A stretch of DNA of 64,000 bases from Symbiodinium sp. CCMP2592 (GCA_905221615.1 CAJNDT010000003.1:1323967-1387966); one strand, 5' to 3'; numbered from the stretch's first letter, positions 18,615 through 27,614 are shown. Numbers and translations: made by a program. The notes: generated from the sequence alone by a model not told the origin.

Positions 18615-18727
18615 CCTAGGATGCCCAGTAGTACCCTTATTCCCTTTTTGTAGTCCTAGGTTCCTTATAAAGTTACCCAATACCAAAAAGAGAGGCCTTT
18701 TTATTCTTAGGTTACTGGGTATCCTAG
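18615..18727. mobile_element. MITE-like element, family E, at intron 5' end
   Basis: CCTAGGATGCCCAGTAGTAC / TTACTGGGTATCCTAG ends. It starts 20 bases after the module 2 exon A donor. Near-identical copies are at 29016 and 44190. Confidence 0.9.
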
Positions 18728-18935
18728 CTTCGGATTGCCGGCTCTGGGCTTTCGGGGCTTTTGGCTTAAAGTCAGGGGCCTTAATAATTAGAATAGGGCT
18801 TTCGGGCCCATTAAATTATAAGTATACTTATAGTAAGGAATTCCCCAAATAGTACTGGTACTTGTCTGGGCCCAGATTATACGCCTTAGTGTTTAGAGAC
18901 TGGGTTTGTCAGTTACAAATCTAGGACCAAGCCTA

Positions 18936-19017
18936 CTATAGGGGCCTTAATGATTACCTATAATATGTTGGGGGTTCCTTATCATAATTCTAGTATAATA
19001 AAGGGCACCATAGGGGC
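18936..19017. mobile_element. MITE-like element, family F
   Basis: GGGGCCTTAATGATTACCTA at the left, ATGTTGGGGGTTCCTTAT inside; the right half is shortened. Confidence 0.65.
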
Positions 19018-19330
19018 TTCATTTGCCCACCAAGGGTTTCCTGCTTAGCCGGGTAGATGAACCGACGCGTAACGGACCGGGCCAGATGCACATTGGGCTT
19101 GTTTCGGAGACTTTAACCCGAAACTCTAAACCCTAAACCCCAACAGAAACCCTAATAAACCCCAAACCGAAATTCTAAACCCTGCGCTGGAGACCCTATA
19201 GACCCTCAACCCTATGCTGGAGACCCTATAGACCCTCAACCCTAAACCTTTATGCTTTGCGGGGTTTGGGAGGGAGTCGACATCACTCCGCCGGGTCTGG
19301 GGATTCAGATTTCAGGTTGAGGGTTCAGGA

Positions 19331-19429
19331 TTTGCCTTAAGAAGAACCCGTAATAAAGACTTATGTAAGGAAGTCATAATAAGGAACCTCAGAAGGGTAG
19401 GTCATTCGGGGTTAAGGTAGGGTCTATAG
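19331..19429. mobile_element. MITE-like element, family R (partial)
   Basis: Right end GTAGGTCATTCGGGGTTAAG as in the 3606-3714 element; the left half is diverged. Confidence 0.4.
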
Positions 19430-19740
19430 GGTTTTGGGTTTGGGCCTAGAGTTTCGGGCGAAACTCGGAGCAAGGAATTTCATGCTTCTTCTTCCTTCCT
19501 AGTCAAGACAGGGGTCGATTTCATCTGTAAGTTCATTCTCCCTTCCAGCCCCTGTCATGATTACACTACAAGACAACCCCCCCAAGCACTTTTCTAGCTA
19601 TGAAGGCGCTGCTGCCAGAAACTCGCAACCCGAAAACCACGAACCTTGCAAACCCCTAACCCCAAAACCCTAATCCCTAAACCCTAACCCTAAACCCTAA
19701 GAGACCCCCAAACGTAAAGTAGTTCTCCCGACGCTCGGAG

Positions 19741-19812
19741 TCCGCGGCGAGGAATCTCGAATGTCGATTCTGCGGCGAGGGGGCTTACGCCGACATCCGC
19801 TGTCCGACTGAG
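19741..19812 (+). CDS. Module 2, exon BC (fused)
   Basis: A 72-nt exon after CTCGGAG reads NLECRFCGEGAYADIRCPTE, preceded by SAAR. It carries CxxC and the final CP in one exon, without the B-C intron of modules 1 and 3. Donor inferred as GC at 19813 (CTGAG|GCGAAC). It has the same length as the module 4 BC exon. CCCTAAA repeats lie upstream (19640-19700) and TTTAGGG repeats start 7 bases after the donor. Confidence 0.75.
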
Positions 19813-20134
19813 GCGAACAGGGTTTAGGGTTTAGAATTTAGGGTTTAGGGTTTAGATAGTATGGGGGCCTTAGGATTTCTTTTTTGATTTTTGTTCAGAT
19901 ATAACCCAAGGAAAGATTAAACATAGTCTTGTTACTATGGTTCTAAGGGGGGTATAGTAATAACTACCAATATTTTTCTAGGGTTCCTTATTATGGTTAT
20001 AGTATACTGCTCTGATTATTAAGGCTCCTTTTTTAGTGGTATTCATAAGCACCTTTAAGCATCGGAATCATGGACTGGTTTATAACCGCAAAAACGACAA
20101 CCAGAATAACACCAAAGGTTGACAACAAAGAGAT

Positions 20135-20238
20135 GTGGGGTTTCCGAAAATAGGGGACCCTAATATAGTACCCTAAATAGTAGGATCCTTATTATAAAGG
20201 ACCCCTAAATAAGGTACCACTATTTTCGGAAACTCCCA
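20135..20238. mobile_element. MITE-like element, family B
   Basis: GGGGTTTCCGAAAATAGGGG / ACTATTTTCGGAAACTCCCA; core TAGTAGGATCCTTATTATAA. Confidence 0.9.
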
Positions 20239-20339
20239 CGCTTGGGTTTCGGTTTGGGGTTCTAGCCTGGAAGTTTAGGCATGACTTTTTTTGGGTATTT
20301 GGGTGTTAGTTCTTAGTTTGGGGTTCTCGGGTCTCAGAT

Positions 20340-20446
20340 CTGGAAGTTTTCGAAAATTAGGCGTACCCTATTTTCGGGTCCTTAGAATAAAGGACCCTAC
20401 TATTTACGGGGTACTATATTAGGGTCCCCTATTTTCGGAAACTCCC
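20340..20446. mobile_element. MITE-like element, family B, opposite orientation
   Basis: GGAAGTTTTCGAAAATTAGG / CCTATTTTCGGAAACTCCC. A lone right end (ATTTTCAGGAAACTCCCAT) follows at 20520-20541. Confidence 0.85.
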
Positions 20447-20771
20447 TTAAATCCTAAACCCTTTATAGAACCCTTATAGATCCCTTTAAGGAACCCTTAT
20501 GGATGCCTTTAAAGGTACCCCTAATTTTCAGGAAACTCCCATTTAGGGTTAGTTGCTGCAAGCTCGTCGGTCGTTTGGTTTCCGGACCTGCCTGCTACAA
20601 AAAGGCTCCGGACCGTAAGCCGTAAACCCTAAACCCTAAACCCTAAACCTTTGGGGATTAGTGTGTCGGGTCTAAGGTTTAAGTACGTAGGGCACCGTAG
20701 ATCCCAACTTCGCATCCCAAAAATCCTCTAATAGCCCTAACTCTTAAGACACCTACTTGAACCCCTGCGAG

Positions 20772-20843
20772 CTTCTTTCTTTGGAGGAGCAGGAGTGCAC
20801 GTGGCCTGGCGCAGAGCCCGTGACTGGATGAGAAACTTTGCAG
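20772..20843 (+). CDS. Coding-like exon, unknown segment
   Basis: After AG at 20770-20771 a + frame reads SFFGGAGVHVAWRRARDWMR and then NFA, running to the start of a TTTAGGG array. A second frame (ELLSLEEQECTWPGAEPVTG) is also open. It lies between modules 2 and 3 of the cysteine-rich gene. Confidence 0.4.
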
Positions 20844-20846
20844 GGG

Positions 20847-21025
20847 GGGTTAGGGTTTAGGGTTTGGGGTTAGGGTTTAGGGTTGAGGTTTGAGGGTTTG
20901 GGTTTGGGGTTAGGGTTTAGGGTTTAGGGTTTGGGGTTAGGGTTTAGGGTTTGGGGTTTGGGGTTAGGGTTTAGGGTTGAGGGTTGAGGGTTTGGGGTTT
21001 GGGATTCGGGCTTAGGGTTTCGGGG
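20847..21025 (+). repeat. TTTAGGG/TTTGGGG array
   Basis: About 25 units mixing GGTTAGGG, GGTTTAGGG and GGTTTGGGG, immediately downstream of a coding-like exon. Confidence 0.9.
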
Positions 21026-22427
21026 TACTCAGCAGCAGGGTTTTAGATATGGTGCTTCTCAGCTGTAAGGTACTCTACTATCGCAACATCAACTTCCTCC
21101 CAAATAGCATGATTCCCATCATCAACTTCCTCCAAATAGCATGATTCCCATGATGCTCCAACATGGACTGCTCAGAAAGCAGATACCGAGCTCAAGGCTT
21201 GTGTTTTAGGTAACTTTAGGGGTTTGGGACTAAACATCGCAGAACCACACCAGGTTTCTGAGGTTTAGGGTTTAGGGTGCTGAGCATTCGCTGAAATGTC
21301 CTTTGCTCACTGTGCGGTTTCAGGAGGAATGCCTTGGAAGGCCCTGCATTCCGACACATTCCGCCCAAACCCAGGCACTGCAAGGCCCTGGGGGTGGTGT
21401 ATAGCACACTGCTTAGGGTTTAGGGTTTAGGGTTTAGGGTGCAAACTGTATGTTTTCTTACAGATCATTGAATACTGGGTGAAACTCGAACTAATGCAAC
21501 CGTTTTGGTTATTCATTCTTCTGCTTCGTCTTCTTATCATTGCCGTTCTTGCTGTTACTACTATTTGGGGGTTTCGATACAGTTGCTGTAAACATTGCAT
21601 GCTACAATTATTGTTTTCATTATCGTTATTGTTGTGGTATGGTTTGTTTGCTTTTGTGGTTACCATTGTTCTGATTGTCATTTGTGTCGCGATGTTTGTT
21701 ATTGCTATTGCTATTGCGGTGCTAGTATCAGGATCATTGTTACTATGATGAATGATGCTGATGACGTTAATAACAAGAACAGCTATACTATTCTATACTA
21801 CTGATGGTGATACTGATACATAAAGATGATAATGCTGGTTGTTGTTTTTGTGGTTATGAGCAAGGAAACTATACTGAATAAATCCACATTATGCCTCTCT
21901 CTGCCTGTGCACCACATTATTCGCCCGAGTGCAGGCAAAGACGCATTCGACTTGATTTTTTCATGGTTGGTGTTTGCGTAGGTGTCGAGTTCACCCTAAA
22001 CCCAAACCCCAAAACGCCCTGAACTCCGGAAGCCGTAAACCCTGAACCCTAAACTCCCGAAGCCCTAAAACCTAAACTCTAAACCGAAAACCCTAGACCC
22101 TAAACTCGAAGCCTACGGCCTGAAACCTAAACTCGGGCTCAGGGTCGGGGGAGCACAGCAGCTTGTCACTGTAATGAAGTGCTGTCCCGGGGTTTCGTGA
22201 TTTTAGGGTTTAGAGCTTTGGAGCTCCACGGTTTTAGGTTTTTAGGGCGATGCGGTTTCGGGTTTGGGGGTTTAGGGTTTAGGTGCTTTAGGGGATAGGG
22301 GTCCCACACCGAATGATACCGCAAAGCCCCGAAGCCCTAAACCAACCGTCCCTGACCCCGACACCCCGGCTAAACTCCCAAACTCAAAGCCCGTAAACCC
22401 CAGGGCCTGAAGCCAAAAGAAGCTCAG
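21026..22427. other. Intronic stretch without clear exon
   Basis: It holds short tandem copies of CATCAACTTCCTCCAAATAGC (two, about 21088-21140), low-complexity TATTGTTATTG-type sequence (21490-21860, open on both strands but not convincing) and degenerate CCCTAAA/TTTAGGG. The sequence just before module 3 is C/A-rich, CCCTAAA-derived (22320-22410). Confidence 0.5.
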
Positions 22428-22473
22428 GTGACACCCTACTACTGGGACACGACGTGCCAAATGGGGCATCTAG
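22428..22473 (+). CDS. Module 3, exon A
   Basis: A 46-nt exon after GCTCAG (AG at 22426-22427) reads VTPYYWDTTCQMGHL and ends in phase 1 at CTAG|GACCCC, a GA donor. The join to 23420 gives CQMGHLGCNADG. Reading through instead gives LGPLTSA and loses the second cysteine, which supports splicing here. Confidence 0.75.
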
Positions 22474-22660
22474 GACCCCTGACGTCGGCCCTGGTATGAA
22501 GCAATGCATTTGGCCGTTGGGGTTTAGTGTTCGCGGCAGGGCCTTACAGTTTAAGATTTAGGGCTTAGGTTTTGAGGGTTTAGGGCAGTTTACTGTGCAC
22601 GATGTTTTTAGTAGTTTAGGGTTTATAGGCCTATAGGGCTCAGGGATTATGTTATACATT

Positions 22661-22769
22661 AGAAGCTGCCCCCACCCTGTAATAGTGGTATAATAGGAAT
22701 ATAATAGGGCCCAAATATAATCCTTATTTATCCTTATGGTCACTCTTACAGGGTGGGGGCAGCTTCTAA
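22661..22769. mobile_element. MITE-like element, family M
   Basis: AGAAGCTGCCCCCACCCTGT / ACAGGGTGGGGGCAGCTTCT perfect 20-base inverted ends. It lies inside the module 3 A-B intron. The second copy is at 24622. Confidence 0.95.
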
Positions 22770-22796
22770 GTTATACACCAAAAGCCTCTTCTAGTA

Positions 22797-22836
22797 CCCT
22801 AAACCCTAAACCCTAAACCCTAAACCCTAAACCCTC
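22797..22836 (-). repeat. CCCTAAA run
   Basis: Five perfect CCCTAAA heptamers. Confidence 0.9.
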
Positions 22837-23045
22837 TCTTCTAGTTATTCAGGCCCTTCTATGAGGAAACTGGGCTTCTGGGGTCTTGTGGAGTTCGAAG
22901 GAAGCTCCTTAAAGGGATCTATAGGGTTCCTGAAAGGGATCCCCCCCATAGGGTTCCTTAAAGGGCTTTTTCTTCTAATCCAGGGTTACAGTAGTAGGGC
23001 CCTGCAAGACATTGTTTCTAGCGGATATCGAGAAGTGACTAAAAT

Positions 23046-23145
23046 CGGAGCCTAAATAATTACCTATACCATTTTGGGGGTTCCTGATTAGACTTACAGT
23101 AGAATAAGCACCAAAACCCTATTCTAATCATTAAGGCCCCTATAT
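23046..23145. mobile_element. MITE-like element, family F
   Basis: GCCTAAATAATTACCTATAC / TATTCTAATCATTAAGGCCC ends, with TTTTGGGGGTTCC pairing with GCACCAAAACCC. Confidence 0.85.
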
Positions 23146-23419
23146 TGCCAAGTTGGGACCCTTGTGGTGATAGAAGCTTCTGCATCTTTGTGTTCTTTTC
23201 TCTTTTGAGTGGGGGGGGCTGCTGAACCGAGAGCATGGCCTTGCCCGTACTTGTTCCTGAGTTTTGGGTTCAGGCATAGTGGTAGCTTCTTCGGGCTCTT
23301 GGTCTGGGCACGCTTGGGATGTGGTTTCGGGGTTTTTATCGCTTTTCAAGGCTTTGAGGGCTCCTGGATTCGGATGTTAAACAGGGTGTGAGGAGCTTTT
23401 TCACGCATATTGTGTGGAG

Positions 23420-23466
23420 GATGCAATGCTGACGGGATACACATTGAGTGCCGCTTCTGCAACATG
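23420..23466 (+). CDS. Module 3, exon B
   Basis: A 47-nt exon after GTGGAG reads (G)CNADGIHIECRFCNM. The donor is inferred as GC at 23467 (ACATG|GCATCT), giving a phase-0 join to 25340. The residue after CRFC is Asn instead of the usual Gly. TTTGGGG/TTTAGGG-type sequence begins about 25 bases after the donor. Confidence 0.7.
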
Positions 23467-23571
23467 GCATCTGAAGATGAAGAGAGATTGGGTTCAGGGG
23501 TTTGGGGTTTACCCTAAACCCTAACCCTAAACCTAAACCGTTTAGGCTTCAGAGTCTTCTGAACTTGATGG

Positions 23572-23672
23572 TGTGAGCGTGTATGGGGCGTCTTGTCCAG
23601 CTGTAAAGTTGCCGGATCTTCAGGGGCGACCGACTCCAGGCGAAGTGCGAAACCTGTTGCAAAAGGGTTCAG
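23572..23672 (+). CDS. Alternative CP-type exon in the module 3 B-C intron
   Basis: A + frame reads SVYGASCPAVKLPDLQGRPT and then PGEVRNLLQKG. It resembles the PYxxIxCP end of the module, but with one residue less between Tyr and Cys. It could be an alternative or decayed C exon; the copy at 25340 fits the spacing better. Confidence 0.4.
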
Positions 23673-23887
23673 AGTTCAGACTTCAGGGATCGCATTTAGG
23701 GTTTCGGATTTTGGGTTTGGGGTTTTTTAGAGTTCAGGGATTGGGTTTAGGGTTTCGGGTTTAGAGTTTAGAGTTTAGGGTTCAGGGATTGGGATGGGGG
23801 CCGAGCTTGTGGCACTGTAGCTCTTCATGCGCCCCGCAGGAACCCAAAAACCCGAGCCCTGGTCCCCAGTGGTCTCTTGGCTACTAC

Positions 23888-23993
23888 ATGGGAGTTTCCG
23901 ATAATAGGGGACCCTAATATAGTATCCTAAATAATAGGATCCATATTATAAGGACCCCAAAATAAGGTGCCCCTATTTTCGGAAACTCCTACA
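23888..23993. mobile_element. MITE-like element, family B
   Basis: ATGGGAGTTTCCGATAATAG / CTATTTTCGGAAACTCCTAC ends. Confidence 0.9.
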
Positions 23994-24023
23994 TTTTTCT
24001 TGAGCGACTGGGGCTGAAAGCTG

Positions 24024-24290
24024 CTACGGTTTTAAAAGTTCAGGGATGTAGGACTTAGAGAGGCGCATTGAGGCTTCATGAACTTGTAATATCATGCACT
24101 TATTGTCCCTGTATTGTGAATGTGACCTGAATGCATCGTCTAACTCACCCGTTTTGTTTGCGACAAGCTCTAGACTATCATGAAGTTGATACACACGGCG
24201 TCTTGCTCTGACTTCCGCTTGCCCCATCACCGCCAAAACCTTATTGTTTTCGTGTAACGCCCTTGTCTTGCGGCTTGAATTCTTTTTTGG
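24024..24290 (-). CDS. Antisense coding-like fragment, helical
   Basis: A minus-strand frame from about 24290 to TAG at 24024-24026 reads SSRKTRALHENNKVLAVMGQ, AEVRARRRVYQLHDSLELVA, then NKTGELDDAFRSHSQYRDNK, a charged, helix-forming composition well above background. There is no ATG at the upstream edge, so it would be a C-terminal exon or a decayed fragment. It lies antisense in the module 3 B-C intron. No family recognised. Confidence 0.4.
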   Translation of the reverse strand, partial: PKKNSSRKTRALHENNKVLAVMGQAEVRARRRVYQLHDSLELVANKTGELDDAFRSHSQYRDNKCMILQVHEASMRLSKSYIPELLKP

Positions 24291-24333
24291 AGGGGAGGGG
24301 GGGGGGCACCTGATCCCTCAAATCTAAAGTTCT

Positions 24334-24437
24334 ATATAGGGGTCTCATTAAGCACCGACACTATTTTGGGGGTTCCTTATTATGACTACAATAAAAAAGT
24401 CTTAAAACCCTATTCTAATTATTAAGGCCCCTGTAAT
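24334..24437. mobile_element. MITE-like element, family F
   Basis: CTATTTTGGGGGTTCCTTAT inside and CCCTATTCTAATTATTAAGG at the right end; the left end is diverged. Confidence 0.75.
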
Positions 24438-24621
24438 ATCCAAACTTTTCTGCTGTAATTCGCATGTGCCTTCGACGCACAAGTTCCATGCCCGCAACAT
24501 CCTCGAGCCAAGAATCCAGACCCCAACGCCTCAACCCTAAACCCTAAAGCACGAACCCTAGAGACTAAACTTTCCCTAAAACCGTGGTTCCTCATCACTA
24601 CAAGCCTTGAGCACAATATCT

Positions 24622-24726
24622 TAGAAGGGGGCCCCCACCCTGTTATAGTGGTATAATAGGAATATAAGAGGGCCCTAATGGAAGCCTTATAGTCACTATT
24701 ACAGGGTGTGGGGGGGCAGCTTCTAA
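24622..24726. mobile_element. MITE-like element, family M
   Basis: TAGAAGGGGGCCCCCACCCT / CAGGGTGTGGGGGGGCAGCT ends; internal ATAGTGGTATAATAGGAATA as in the 22661 copy. Confidence 0.9.
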
Positions 24727-24897
24727 ACAATATCAGCCGAGTCATAATATTCATAATATAGATACATAAGGCCCTTAATAGTAGCCCTACTATAGACTGT
24801 TACTGTATCGGGGCCGTACCCAAAATATATCAACCGAGTCTCAGATGTCGGACTCTTGGCTTTGGAGCCTTCGGGCCGAAACTAGGATTTACCTTTG

Positions 24898-25036
24898 GGG
24901 TACTTAGAAATATTTTTTTTATTTTTGGTTATTATAATCCCTAAGAAACTTAGAAACATTTTTTTTGAATTTTTGGTTATTGCAATCCCTAAGAAACAGC
25001 TAAGATTCTATTTTTTTGCAATAGGGTTCTAAGTTC
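24898..25036. mobile_element. Repeat element, family N
   Basis: TACTTAGAAATATTTTTTTT, then TTTTGGTTATTATAATCCCT and AAGAAAC repeated with variation, ending TAGGGTTCTAAGTTCAG. A shorter copy with the same ends is at 28009-28098, so the 24898 copy carries an internal tandem duplication. Confidence 0.75.
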
Positions 25037-25216
25037 AGACTCGGGCTCCGGGGGTTTAGGGTTTGACTGCAGGGTATAGATTCAGGTTCATGCTTTAGAA
25101 ATTCAGGGCATTCCGTTTAGTGTTTAGGATTTTGGGTTCATTGTTTACAGGGTTTAAGATTTGGGGTTTACGGTTTATGACTTAAGCGAAACTCCACGCC
25201 CGCCTCTCCTACCAGA

Positions 25217-25326
25217 ACCCAAAGCCTCCAAAACCCCTTAATTAAGGAATATACTTTAAATCATAATAGGATCCCTCACATAATTTAAGGCATATTCTGT
25301 AATTAAGGGGTTTTGGAGGCTCTGGG
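25217..25326. mobile_element. MITE-like element, family G, at intron 3' end
   Basis: CCCAAAGCCTCCAAAACCCC / GGGGTTTTGGAGGCTCTGGG ends. It is followed within 13 bases by the module 3 exon C acceptor, as at 14965-15071 before module 1 exon C. Confidence 0.9.
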
Positions 25327-25339
25327 AAGCTCAGGTGAG

Positions 25340-25419
25340 ATGTTCCCTTTTAAGAGTGTGCGGTGTCCGCCATATGCGCGGCCTGAAATTCCGACTTACG
25401 AGCAACTCGTGCTGCAAGG
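25340..25419 (+). CDS. Module 3, exon C
   Basis: It reads MFPFKSVRCPPYARPEIPTY and then EQLVLQ, with F-x4-C-P spacing as in modules 1, 2 and 4. The start follows GTGAG (AG at 25338-25339); an earlier AG at 25334 is possible. The end is inferred at GC 25420 in phase 2 (CAAGG|GCCTCT), which fits the phase of module 4 exon A. TTTAGGG repeats begin about 35 bases downstream. Confidence 0.65.
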
Positions 25420-25449
25420 GCCTCTTCTTCGGGAGTCATGGGTCTATAG

Positions 25450-25680
25450 GGTTTCGGTTTAGGGATTAGGGTTTAGGGTTTAAGGTTTAGGGTTTAGGGA
25501 TTGGGGTTTAAGGTTTAGGGATTAGGGTTTAGGGTTTAAGGTTTAGGGTTTGGGGTTTTCGTAGGGCTTTGTGGGCTTACGTGTTTGATGGTTTAGGGTT
25601 GGGGAGTTTGGGGTTGGGGAGTTTAGGGTCTAATTAGGGTTTAGGGTTTTAGGGTTTAGAGTTTACAGGGTTTATGGTTC
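25450..25680 (+). repeat. TTTAGGG array at intron 5' end
   Basis: About 20 TTTAGGG-type units with a longer period of roughly 35-45 bases (GGGATTAGGGTTTAGGGTTT and related). Confidence 0.85.
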
Positions 25681-25755
25681 GGGGAAGCCCCCCTAAATAA
25701 CGAACTTGAAGCAAGTCTCTGAATCGTGTTTGTGCCAGGACTGCTGGTGCTTGCT

Positions 25756-25988
25756 CTACTGATGGTCTAGTCTTGTTGCTGTTATCTTTAGACCTTTGGG
25801 TGTTTGCTTTGTTGCTTCTACTCCTGCTAGTCGGCTTGGGATGTTGTCATGCTTGCTGCCAGGCTTTCGGCGGAGCCATAACACCTTTTCTTCGTTCACG
25901 AAAGTTGGAAGCACAACATCCTCAATCCCGACGAATAGAGCAGAGGGAATTACAGCATTAATCACCCTTGCTCCAGTCCCCAGCTCTT
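25756..25988 (-). CDS. Antisense coding-like fragment
   Basis: The minus strand is open from about 25988 to a stop at 25756. It reads ELGTGARVINAVIPSALFVG, IEDVVLPTFVNEEKVLWLRR, then KPGSKHDNIPSRLAGVEATK. The composition is strongly protein-like; the + frames over the same bases are less so. It lies antisense in the intron between modules 3 and 4. It could be a C-terminal exon of an opposite-strand gene or an inserted gene fragment. Family not recognised. Confidence 0.45.
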
Positions 25989-26154
25989 GGGGTCAATATC
26001 GAAGCCTGAACAAGCACCAAGACTTCTCATTAATACACCTGTGCTATAATATCCCCCAGAGCCCGCTTCTGAACCTAATCCCCTGCGTTCTAGACTTTAG
26101 GCCCTAAACCACTTCTTTGTTGTAGTTTTTCTCAGTTTTCGATTTCGGGCGCAG

Positions 26155-26245
26155 GTGCTGGTTCCCGCATGGGACGGCCCAGACGTATTACTGGGACAAC
26201 AACTGCAAAATTGGAATTCTGGGCTGCCTGGCGGACGGCATCCAC
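26155..26245 (+). CDS. Module 4, exon A (extended)
   Basis: A 91-nt exon after GGCGCAG reads CWFPHGTAQTYYWDNNCKIG and then ILGCLADGIH, the longest A exon. It starts in the same phase as modules 1 and 2. Donor inferred as GA at 26246 (ATCCAC|GAGCCT), joining in phase 0 to 27304 to give ADGIHEQCRYCG. Unspliced, it stops at TGA near 26277. Confidence 0.75.
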
Positions 26246-26293
26246 GAGCCTCTGATCATGTTTGATGTGTTTCGCTGAAGATCAGCAATTACC

Positions 26294-26297
26294 ACTT

Positions 26298-26370
<73 letters not shown>
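26294..26370. repeat. (TAC)n trinucleotide array
   Basis: About 25 uninterrupted TAC triplets, located 50 bases inside the module 4 A-BC intron. Confidence 0.95.
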
Positions 26371-26373
<3 letters not shown>

Positions 26374-26949
26374 TTTAAACGCGAAGCCGCATATCTAAAA
26401 CTTGAACTAGTCCAAGTCACACACACACAACAAAAACAAAAAATACAACAAAACAAATCTCAACGCCTCTCTTCAGGGGCAGTTTCGGCTTAGGGTGTGG
26501 ACGGTAGGGCGAGAGGGCTCACTGCTCAAGTTAGAGGTGTAGGGTTACGAAACACCTCTTTCAACCCATTGTTTGGTGAGCCTTGGATACCGTGCTCGGC
26601 TTTCAGGCCTATCTTGGGTTTCAGGTTTCTAGGAATTTCAGGGTGACAGTGTTAAGGACGTTTCCTTTTGTTTTCGTGGTGGGGCCTCTGGCTCCTTGGG
26701 CTCCGTGCGTCTCTGGTTCGCTGCAGTTCTAGGTTTGCAAAGCCGTGCACCCTGCATGGGTTTAGGGCTTAGGGAGATAAATCCTTGACCCTATTTTTGC
26801 AACGAGGCCGCCCAACTGCAGCCCGAATACCGGTTTTTCGCATGTCCAGGCTGAAAGCCACTCCCAAAGCCCGAAAGTCCTAAATCCCCGAAGCGCGAAA
26901 GCCCGTATAGAATGCGTGTAGAACCCTACAAGTCCGCAACAGAACCCTG

Positions 26950-27050
26950 CGAGGGAACCCGAAACCCTGGGCCTGTAACCCCAAAATAATGGGGCTCATG
27001 TATATACAAAACCCTAATAAAGGCCCAAGGTTTCTTAGTCAGGTTCCGAC
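26950..27050. mobile_element. MITE-like element, family J
   Basis: Ends GGGAACCCGAAACCCTGGGC / CCCAAGGTTTCTTAGTCAGG. Other copies at 35112, 50162 and 61919. Confidence 0.8.
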
Positions 27051-27150
27051 ATCATAGAACCCCTTATAGTACCCTTCTAAATCCCTTTAGAGTCCTTATC
27101 TATAGCAGCCCTTTAAAAAGGAGCCCTTTAGGATCCCTTAAAGGAGCCCC

Positions 27151-27274
27151 TACTGAGACGCCCAGGGGGCTTAGTATGTAGGATATAAGTGGGGTTATAA
27201 GTACCCTAAATGGAGTTACCACAATTATAACCCTACTTATAGCCTACTTACTAAGTCCCCTGGGCCTCCAAGTA
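27151..27274. mobile_element. MITE-like element, family D variant, before module 4 exon BC
   Basis: TACTGAGACGCCCAGGGGGC / CCCCTGGGCCTCCAAGTA ends; GGATATAAGTGGGGTTATAA inside. It lies 29 bases upstream of the exon at 27304. Confidence 0.85.
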
Positions 27275-27303
27275 GGTTCCTACATGAAACCGCAGCAAGT
27301 CAG

Positions 27304-27375
27304 GAGCAATGCCGCTATTGCGGCCCGGGCTCCCACGGTGCATACGAGGGCATCCCGTGCCCCACTTCTCCGACG
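27304..27375 (+). CDS. Module 4, exon BC (fused)
   Basis: A 72-nt exon after AAGTCAG reads EQCRYCGPGSHGAYEGIPCP and then TSPT, with a four-residue insertion after CRYCG. The donor is GT at 27376 (CGACG|GTGCTC), the only GT donor among the module exons. It is the last module recognised on the + strand; unspliced it stops at TAG 12 bases on. Confidence 0.75.
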
Positions 27376-27452
27376 GTGCTCCCCTAGGCGCCAAGAGTCA
27401 GTTATTTGGTGGTCTTTATAGTAAGGATGCTACTATGTAGTCGGGATATTCA

Positions 27453-27551
27453 CTTAGTAGCTGAGTGGATAGACTTTACACTTTTTTGGGAGAATACTAC
27501 CCACTATAAAACTGAAAGTGTACACTTTTTGGCTTATGAGCCCAGCAACTA
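27453..27551. mobile_element. MITE-like element, family O
   Basis: TTAGTAGCTGAGTGGATAGA / GAGCCCAGCAACTA ends. Confidence 0.85.
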
Positions 27552-27614
27552 CGATGAGTGCATGAGGGGGGCCAGTCAAGATGATGCCCCAAAGCCCTAA
27601 AGGCCCTAAAGAGT

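Larger units (their letters stand above)
12451..27375 (+). other. Gene model: secreted protein with four cysteine-rich modules
   Basis: The proposed unit starts with a signal-peptide exon (12451) and carries four tandem modules with consensus W[DE]xxC-x4-LGCxADG..CRFCG..[YF]x4CP (13409-15132, 18535-19812, 22428-25419, 26155-27375). Starts of modules 1, 2 and 3 or 4 are spaced about 4-5 kb apart. Five conserved cysteines per module suggest a small metal-binding or disulfide-bonded extracellular domain. I recall similar WD..C/CRFCG cysteine patterns in dinoflagellate predicted proteins but cannot verify this here. Junction phases agree for most joins, using GC-AG, GA-AG and GT-AG introns. The 3' end is unknown. 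Two genes, rather than one, is possible. Confidence 0.6.

Noticed and set aside
21427..21860. Open frames on both strands over TATTGTTATTG-type sequence
   Set aside because: Low-complexity sequence derived from trinucleotide repeats; both strands are equally open and neither peptide looks natural.
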